9,644 bases of DNA, from contig DATKPK010000012.1 in the NCBI GenBank assembly GCA_035524095.1, positions 1 through 9,644 on the forward strand, given 5' to 3'. Under the pieces are notes generated by a model. That model saw only the letters and a list, made by a program, of their open reading frames with translations, was not told where the DNA came from and did no database searches. Position 1 is the first letter of the stretch, and each line of letters opens with the position of its first letter. The DNA comes from DATJUF01 sp035524095. Lineage in GTDB: Bacteria; Desulfobacterota; Binatia; Binatales; Binataceae. Positions 6,290-9,644 of the stretch are shown one piece after another. The position numbers and the translations under genes are program-made.

Positions 6290-8215
6290 ATGGCTACGCA
6301 AGTCGTCCACGCGATCATCGGCACCGCCGGCCATATCGATCACGGCAAGACCGCGCTCATCAAGGCGCTTACCGGACAGGATACCGATCGTCTCCAGGAG
6401 GAGAAGGATCGTGGTATCTCGATTGAACTAGGCTTCGCCTGGATGACTCTCGCCGACGGGCGTCGGGCAGGAGTCGTAGACGTCCCCGGTCACGAGCGTT
6501 TTATCCGTAACATGCTGGCCGGCGCTCACGGCATCGACCTTGTGCTCTTCGCGATTGCGGCCGACGACGGCGTCATGCCGCAATCCGAGGAGCATCTCGA
6601 CATCGTTCATCTGCTCGGCACCGCGCGCGGCGTCTTCGTGATTACTAAAGCCGATCTCGTTGACAGTCGGCGAATTGAGGAAGTCCGCGAAGAGATAGCC
6701 ATCCTGGTAGATGGCACCGCACTCGAAAGCGCTCCTGTTATTGCCGTCTCAGCCCTCAATGGCGCCGGTCTCGACGCGCTCCGCGAGGCCATCGCCCACC
6801 AGCTTGAAGGTTTCGACCGCCGCCGCCCAGCAGGCCTCTTCCGTCTGCCCATTGATCGCGTCTTTACGATCAAGGGCCATGGAGTCGTCGTTACCGGAAC
6901 CGCGATCGGCGCTGAAGTAACGCTTGGCCAGCGTTTGCGCCTGCTGCCTGGCGGCGCGGAGGTACGCGTCCGCTCACTTCAAGTGCATAATGAACCCGTG
7001 GATAGAGCTGGCCTTGGCCAGCGCGTCGCCATCAATCTGAGCGGTACTGAACGGCTCGAGTTGCGGCGCGGCATGGTCCTCTGCGACGAGCGCCTCGATC
7101 AGCCAACCACCCGCTTCGAGGCTCGCCTTGAGATTCGGCCTGGAGCCAAACGCCCTCTCAAGAACCACCAGCGAATGCGCCTATTTCTCGGTACCGCCGA
7201 GACTCAAGCGCGCGTAATTATACTTGAAGGCGACGAGATCGACCCGAAGCGTCGCGCCCTCGTGCAACTCGTCCTCGACGAGCCGATCGCCGTGCTCAAA
7301 GATGATCGTTTCGTTATTCGCGACGAGACCAACGTACGGACCCTCGGTGGTGGTGTCGTCTTGAATCCCTTCGGACGCGCCCCGCGCCGTCCCCGCGAAG
7401 CCTATGTCGATCGTCTAAAGACGGTCGCGGAACCGTTCGGTCCCGCCGCCCTCGAAGCTATGATGAATCTGCAGGAGAGCTTTGCCCTCTCGGCGGGTCG
7501 AATCGCACTACTGCTCAACACGCCGGATGAAAGCATCGCTGCCGCTTTGAGCGACTCGCGCTTCGTCCGGCTTGGCTCGGGTGACGACACGAGCTTTACA
7601 ACGGCCTCAAGATGGCAAGACCTGAAGGGCAGGGTCGTCGCAACCCTAACCGAATTTCATCGCGCAAACCCTCTTGTCCCTGGCATCGAGATGGAGGAAT
7701 TGCGTTCTCACCTCCTGCAGGCGATCGGCCTCCGCGACTTCCGCCTTTTGGTCGAACGTATGAGCGCCGAAATCGGCCTCGTCCGCGAGGACAGCCGGAT
7801 TCGGCTCATGTCCCATCGCGTGCAGTTGACTGCAGCGCAGGACGATTTAGGCAGTCGCCTCGAACATATCCTCGACGAGGCTGGCTTCCAGCCGCCTGAA
7901 CTCAAGCAACTCGCCGAGCAGTTGCGGATGCCCGTCTCGGAACTGCCGCGCCTGCGTACATTATTGGCCGCGATGGAGCGCGAGAATCGCGTCGCCCGCG
8001 TGGCTGCCGATCTCTATTTCGGGCGCGACGCGCTGGCTGCTGCCAGGATGAAGCTAATCGAGCACCTGCGGGTCGATGACAAGATCACCGCAGCCGTTTA
8101 TCGCGACATACTCGGTGCCTCACGTAAATTCGCTATCGCCTTGCTCGACTACTTTGACCACACGGGCGTAACCCTGCGCACCGGCGACGAACGCAAGTTA
8201 CGCGCGCCCATCTAG
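6290..8215 (+). CDS. selB: Selenocysteine-specific translation elongation factor SelB
   Basis: 641 residues (E. coli SelB has 614). SelB carries Sec-tRNA(Sec) with GTP and binds the mRNA SECIS hairpin through its C-terminal winged helices, so that UGA is read as selenocysteine. The GTPase motifs are clear: GHIDHGKT (14-21), RGISIELGF (41-49, the SelB form of switch I), DVPGH (64-68) and TKAD (119-122). EF-Tu-like beta barrels follow (about 175-345), including FTIKGHGVVVTGTA. The C-terminal half from about residue 370 is helical and winged-helix in character, ending in the YRDILGASRKFAIALLDYFD segment typical of the last SelB winged helix (DILGTSRKYAI-like). The ATG at 6290 puts the first strand at the expected place; a TTG at 6236 lies inside a leader hairpin. 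selD follows 126 bases on. Confidence 0.95.
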   Translation: MATQVVHAIIGTAGHIDHGKTALIKALTGQDTDRLQEEKDRGISIELGFAWMTLADGRRAGVVDVPGHERFIRNMLAGAHGIDLVLFAIAADDGVMPQSEEHLDIVHLLGTARGVFVITKADLVDSRRIEEVREEIAILVDGTALESAPVIAVSALNGAGLDALREAIAHQLEGFDRRRPAGLFRLPIDRVFTIKGHGVVVTGTAIGAEVTLGQRLRLLPGGAEVRVRSLQVHNEPVDRAGLGQRVAINLSGTERLELRRGMVLCDERLDQPTTRFEARLEIRPGAKRPLKNHQRMRLFLGTAETQARVIILEGDEIDPKRRALVQLVLDEPIAVLKDDRFVIRDETNVRTLGGGVVLNPFGRAPRRPREAYVDRLKTVAEPFGPAALEAMMNLQESFALSAGRIALLLNTPDESIAAALSDSRFVRLGSGDDTSFTTASRWQDLKGRVVATLTEFHRANPLVPGIEMEELRSHLLQAIGLRDFRLLVERMSAEIGLVREDSRIRLMSHRVQLTAAQDDLGSRLEHILDEAGFQPPELKQLAEQLRMPVSELPRLRTLLAAMERENRVARVAADLYFGRDALAAARMKLIEHLRVDDKITAAVYRDILGASRKFAIALLDYFDHTGVTLRTGDERKLRAPI

Positions 8216-8273
8216 CGTAGTTCCCACACATACGTTTGCACGACCGCTCTCGATCGCTTCCGTTTGGGGATAG

Positions 8274-8320
8274 TGTCATTCCTGCGCGTGAGACCGCCCC
8301 GCGAAGAATCCTGGATGACA
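8274..8320. repeat. REP-like imperfect palindrome between selB and selD
   Basis: TGTCATTC (8274-8281) pairs with GGATGACA (8313-8320) with one G-T pair; inside, CGCG (8285-8288) pairs with CGCG (8300-8303). The GTCATTCC...CGCGAAGAATCC...GATGAC layout resembles a dispersed intergenic repeat (GTCATTC...GAAGAATC...GATGAC) that I recall from several soil bacterial genomes. Only one copy is visible here, so the repeat status is inferred. It could slow or end read-through from selB into selD. Confidence 0.4.
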
Positions 8321-8341
8321 TGCTAACTTTGACGTAGAGCT

Positions 8342-9415
8342 ATGGCAGACAGTAAGGACAACAATCCCGAGCGCAAGGAACTCTTCCGGCTGACTGAGCG
8401 CTGCAAAGCCGCCGGTTGAGCCGGCAAGCTTGGTCCGGCGGACCTCGACTCAGTGCTTGCGGATCTCGACCTCGGGACTCATCCTGACCTGCTCGTCGGT
8501 ATTACTACCGGCGACGACGCCGGAGTGTTCCGTCTGCGCGACGATCTCGCGATCGTCAACACCGTCGATTTCTTCACGCCAGTTGTCGACGATCCTTTCA
8601 CCTACGGCGCCATCGCCGCCGCCAACGCTTTGTCTGACGTCTACGCGATGGGCGGCACGCCTAAGACTGCTTTGAATATCGTCTGCTGGCCCCAGACCGG
8701 ACTACCAAGCTCGATTCTCGGTGACATACTGCGAGGCGGCGCGGCCAAGGCCCGCGAGGCCGGTGTCGCAATCGTCGGCGGCCATAGCGTGGCCGACGAG
8801 GAGGTCAAATACGGCATGGCGGTGACCGGCGTAATTGACCCACGCCGAATCATCCGGAACGTCGGTGTGCGCGAGAGCGACGTGCTCGTCCTCACTAAGC
8901 CGCTCGGTACCGGTGTCCTTATGACCGCCCTCAAGCGTGGTCAGCTGGCACCCGAATACTACGAGACTGCTGTCCGGTGGATGATGGAACTGAACGCCGC
9001 CAGCGCTCATGCGATGCTCCATTACGACGTTCACGCCGCCACTGATATCACCGGCTTCGGCCTCGCTGGACACGTCGCCAAGATGGCTGAAGGCAGCGCC
9101 GTCACTATCCGCATCGAAGAGTCCGACCTGCCGCTGATGCCCGGCGCGCTCGAAGCCTGTGTCGCCGGCATGATTCCCGGCGGCGCTAATCGCAATCGCG
9201 AGTTCTACGGCCCTCGTGTGCGCATCGCCGATGAAGTTAGCGACGAGATGGCGGTGATGGTCTTCGATCCGCAGACTTCGGGCGGCCTGTTTATCGCGCT
9301 GCCTGAATCCGACGCAATGAAGCTTCTTGCCGACCTCCATGAAATCGGCAATACCGACGCCGCAATCGTCGGTCAGGCTATCCCGCCTGGTCAATTCTCA
9401 ATCGAAGTAGTCTAG
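8342..9415 (+). CDS. selD: Selenide, water dikinase (selenophosphate synthetase), selenocysteine-containing
   Basis: 357 residues, normal for SelD, when the in-frame UGA at codon 26 (8417-8419) is read as selenocysteine. The enzyme makes selenophosphate, AMP and phosphate from selenide and ATP; selenophosphate supplies selenium for Sec-tRNA and, in some bacteria, 2-selenouridine. The N-terminal segment reads CKAAG-Sec-AGKLGP: Sec26 aligns with E. coli Cys17 and Lys29 with catalytic Lys20. Further landmarks are Asp59 in TGDDAGVF, Asp99 in NALSDVYAMGG, Asp235 in TDITGFGLAGH (E. coli Asp51, Asp91, Asp227), AIVGGHS and FDPQTSGGL. A stop codon at 8330 lies in frame before the ATG at 8342, the only ATG upstream of the UGA. 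No strong Shine-Dalgarno is visible. A caller that treats UGA as stop would begin at the GTG at 8453 and drop 37 residues including the active site. Confidence 0.95.
8417..8419 (+). other. selD: UGA selenocysteine codon of selD
   Basis: This TGA is codon 26 counted from the ATG at 8342. Coding continues in the same frame to 9415 with SelD homology on both sides (upstream C-K-A-A-G, downstream A-G-K-L-G-P). It sits exactly at the catalytic Cys/Sec position of the family, and selB is the neighbouring gene. Recoding is therefore the natural reading; a nonsense mutation is unlikely. Confidence 0.93.
8424..8460 (+). promoter_or_regulatory. Candidate bacterial SECIS element in selD
   Basis: An apical hairpin GGUCC (8432-8436)/GGACC (8440-8444) has the loop GGC (8437-8439). 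The loop starts 17 bases after the UGA, within the usual bacterial distance, and begins with G residues as in the E. coli fdhF element. A lower stem GCAAGC (8424-8429)/GCUUGC (8455-8460) can close it across an asymmetric internal loop. Competing GC-rich stems exist: GCCGG (8420-8424) with CCGGC (8435-8439), and CCGCCGG (8409-8415) with CCGGCGG (8435-8441). The exact fold is thus uncertain, though a SECIS should be somewhere here. Confidence 0.6.
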
Positions 9416-9455
9416 GCTAGAAATTGGCTGAATAAGCCGATCACTTCTTCAAACA

Positions 9456-9479
9456 GTGATTTGACTGGTAAAAAATCAC
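9456..9479 (+). other. Hairpin downstream of selD
   Basis: GTGATTT (9456-9462) pairs with AAATCAC (9473-9479) around a 10-base loop. An alternative stem ATCACT (9440-9445)/AGTGAT (9455-9460) overlaps it. Neither has a T-run on the plus strand after it, so how selD transcription ends is not clear. Confidence 0.25.
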
Positions 9480-9490
9480 CGCTGCAGCGG
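9470..9490 (-). terminator. Possible intrinsic terminator for the truncated minus-strand gene
   Basis: On the minus strand a short GC palindrome CCGCTGCAGCGG (9479-9490) is followed by TGATTTTTT (to 9470), the hairpin-plus-T-run order of an intrinsic terminator. The stem is only four pairs around TGCA, so it is weak. The upstream parS palindrome could add to it. Confidence 0.35.
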
Positions 9491-9491
9491 A

Positions 9492-9507
9492 TGTTTCACG
9501 TGAAACA
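9492..9507. promoter_or_regulatory. parS: parS site (ParB/Spo0J binding, chromosome segregation)
   Basis: TGTTTCACGTGAAACA matches the 16-bp bacterial chromosomal parS consensus (TGTTNCACGTGAAACA in Bacillus subtilis) at every position. The surrounding palindrome is perfect over 24 bases (9488-9511). ParB loads here as a CTP-dependent clamp and spreads, then recruits SMC and works with ParA to place the origin. Such sites cluster near oriC, so this window is probably in the origin-proximal part of the chromosome. It lies in the gap between converging genes, outside coding sequence. A long palindrome can also form an RNA hairpin, but the exact consensus makes parS the better explanation. Confidence 0.9.
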
Positions 9508-9524
9508 TCCGTGTCATTTTGCAG

Positions 9525-9644
9525 TTATTTCTTGCTTGCGGTGCGCCGTCGGCCGGTCGCGGCAGGAGCCGCTCGCCGAGCCTTTGGACGGGCATTCATC
9601 GCGATTTTTTCTTCCTCCTCCGGCGTCTCTTCTTCAACGGCCTT
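9525..9644 (-). CDS. C-terminal end of a truncated gene with an acidic then basic tail
   Basis: On the minus strand an open frame enters from the window edge and runs 39 codons to TAA at 9525-9527. It has a glutamate-rich stretch (EEETPEEEEKIAM) followed by an Arg/Lys/Ala-rich end (RPKARRAAPAATGRRRTASKK). The sharp charge switch and the basic terminus look like the unstructured tail of a nucleic-acid-binding protein, but the domain it belongs to lies outside the window and I do not recognise the gene. Being next to parS, parB, scpB or a DNA-binding protein are possibilities only. It converges on selD. Confidence 0.5.
   Translation of the reverse strand, partial: KAVEEETPEEEEKIAMNARPKARRAAPAATGRRRTASKK

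Noticed and set aside
8216..8341. tRNA-Sec or another RNA gene between selB and selD
   Set aside because: No T-arm (GGTTCRA-like) sequence, UCA anticodon arm or acceptor stem could be matched; only the REP-like palindrome is visible.
8453..8455. GTG at 8453 as the selD start
   Set aside because: It would remove the catalytic Sec26 and Lys29; the frame upstream of it is SelD-like back to the ATG at 8342.

Overview
The window is a G+C-rich, densely coded stretch of a bacterial chromosome. It has no insertion sequence, CRISPR array, rRNA or tRNA, and no gene-free stretch longer than about 150 bases. A consensus chromosomal parS site at 9492-9507 points to a replicon that uses ParABS, most often an origin-proximal region of a main chromosome. 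The gene set fits a soil- or sediment-type Gram-negative lineage such as Acidobacteriota, Binatota or Desulfobacterota-like bacteria. It comprises selenocysteine machinery, a fused NitT/TauT-type permease, an Agl23/PMT-like membrane glycosyltransferase and a DUF2231 protein. The lineage is inference; the sequence alone does not fix it.

Left part (minus strand, 89-2636): a membrane glycosyltransferase-like protein (933-2636) is followed by a small DUF2231 membrane protein with a Pro/Ala/Ser-rich tail (89-781). The second gene has a good Shine-Dalgarno and a plausible promoter of its own. Positions 1-88 hold nothing I can support.

Middle part (plus strand, 2753-6202): a divergent intergenic region with a perfect 10-bp inverted repeat leads into an ABC importer of the nitrate/taurine/sulfonate type. 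Its parts are a two-in-one permease (2753-4483), an ATPase (4524-5282) and a separate AAA_assoc_C protein (5282-5767) joined to the ATPase by a TGATG overlap. No substrate-binding protein is present. A limonene-epoxide-hydrolase-like NTF2-fold protein with a complete active site follows (5825-6202).

Right part (plus strand, 6290-9415): selB, the selenocysteine-specific elongation factor, is followed by selD, selenophosphate synthetase. selD carries an in-frame UGA at codon 26, exactly where the catalytic Cys/Sec sits, with a candidate bacterial SECIS hairpin just after it. The naive reading frame starts at 8453 and loses the catalytic N terminus; the real gene runs 8342-9415. SelD makes the selenium donor for Sec, and SelB delivers Sec-tRNA to UGA codons, including the one in selD, so the pair forms a self-dependent loop. 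selA and selC (tRNA-Sec) are not in the window.

The right edge has the parS palindrome between selD and the C-terminal end of a converging, truncated minus-strand gene with a charged tail.
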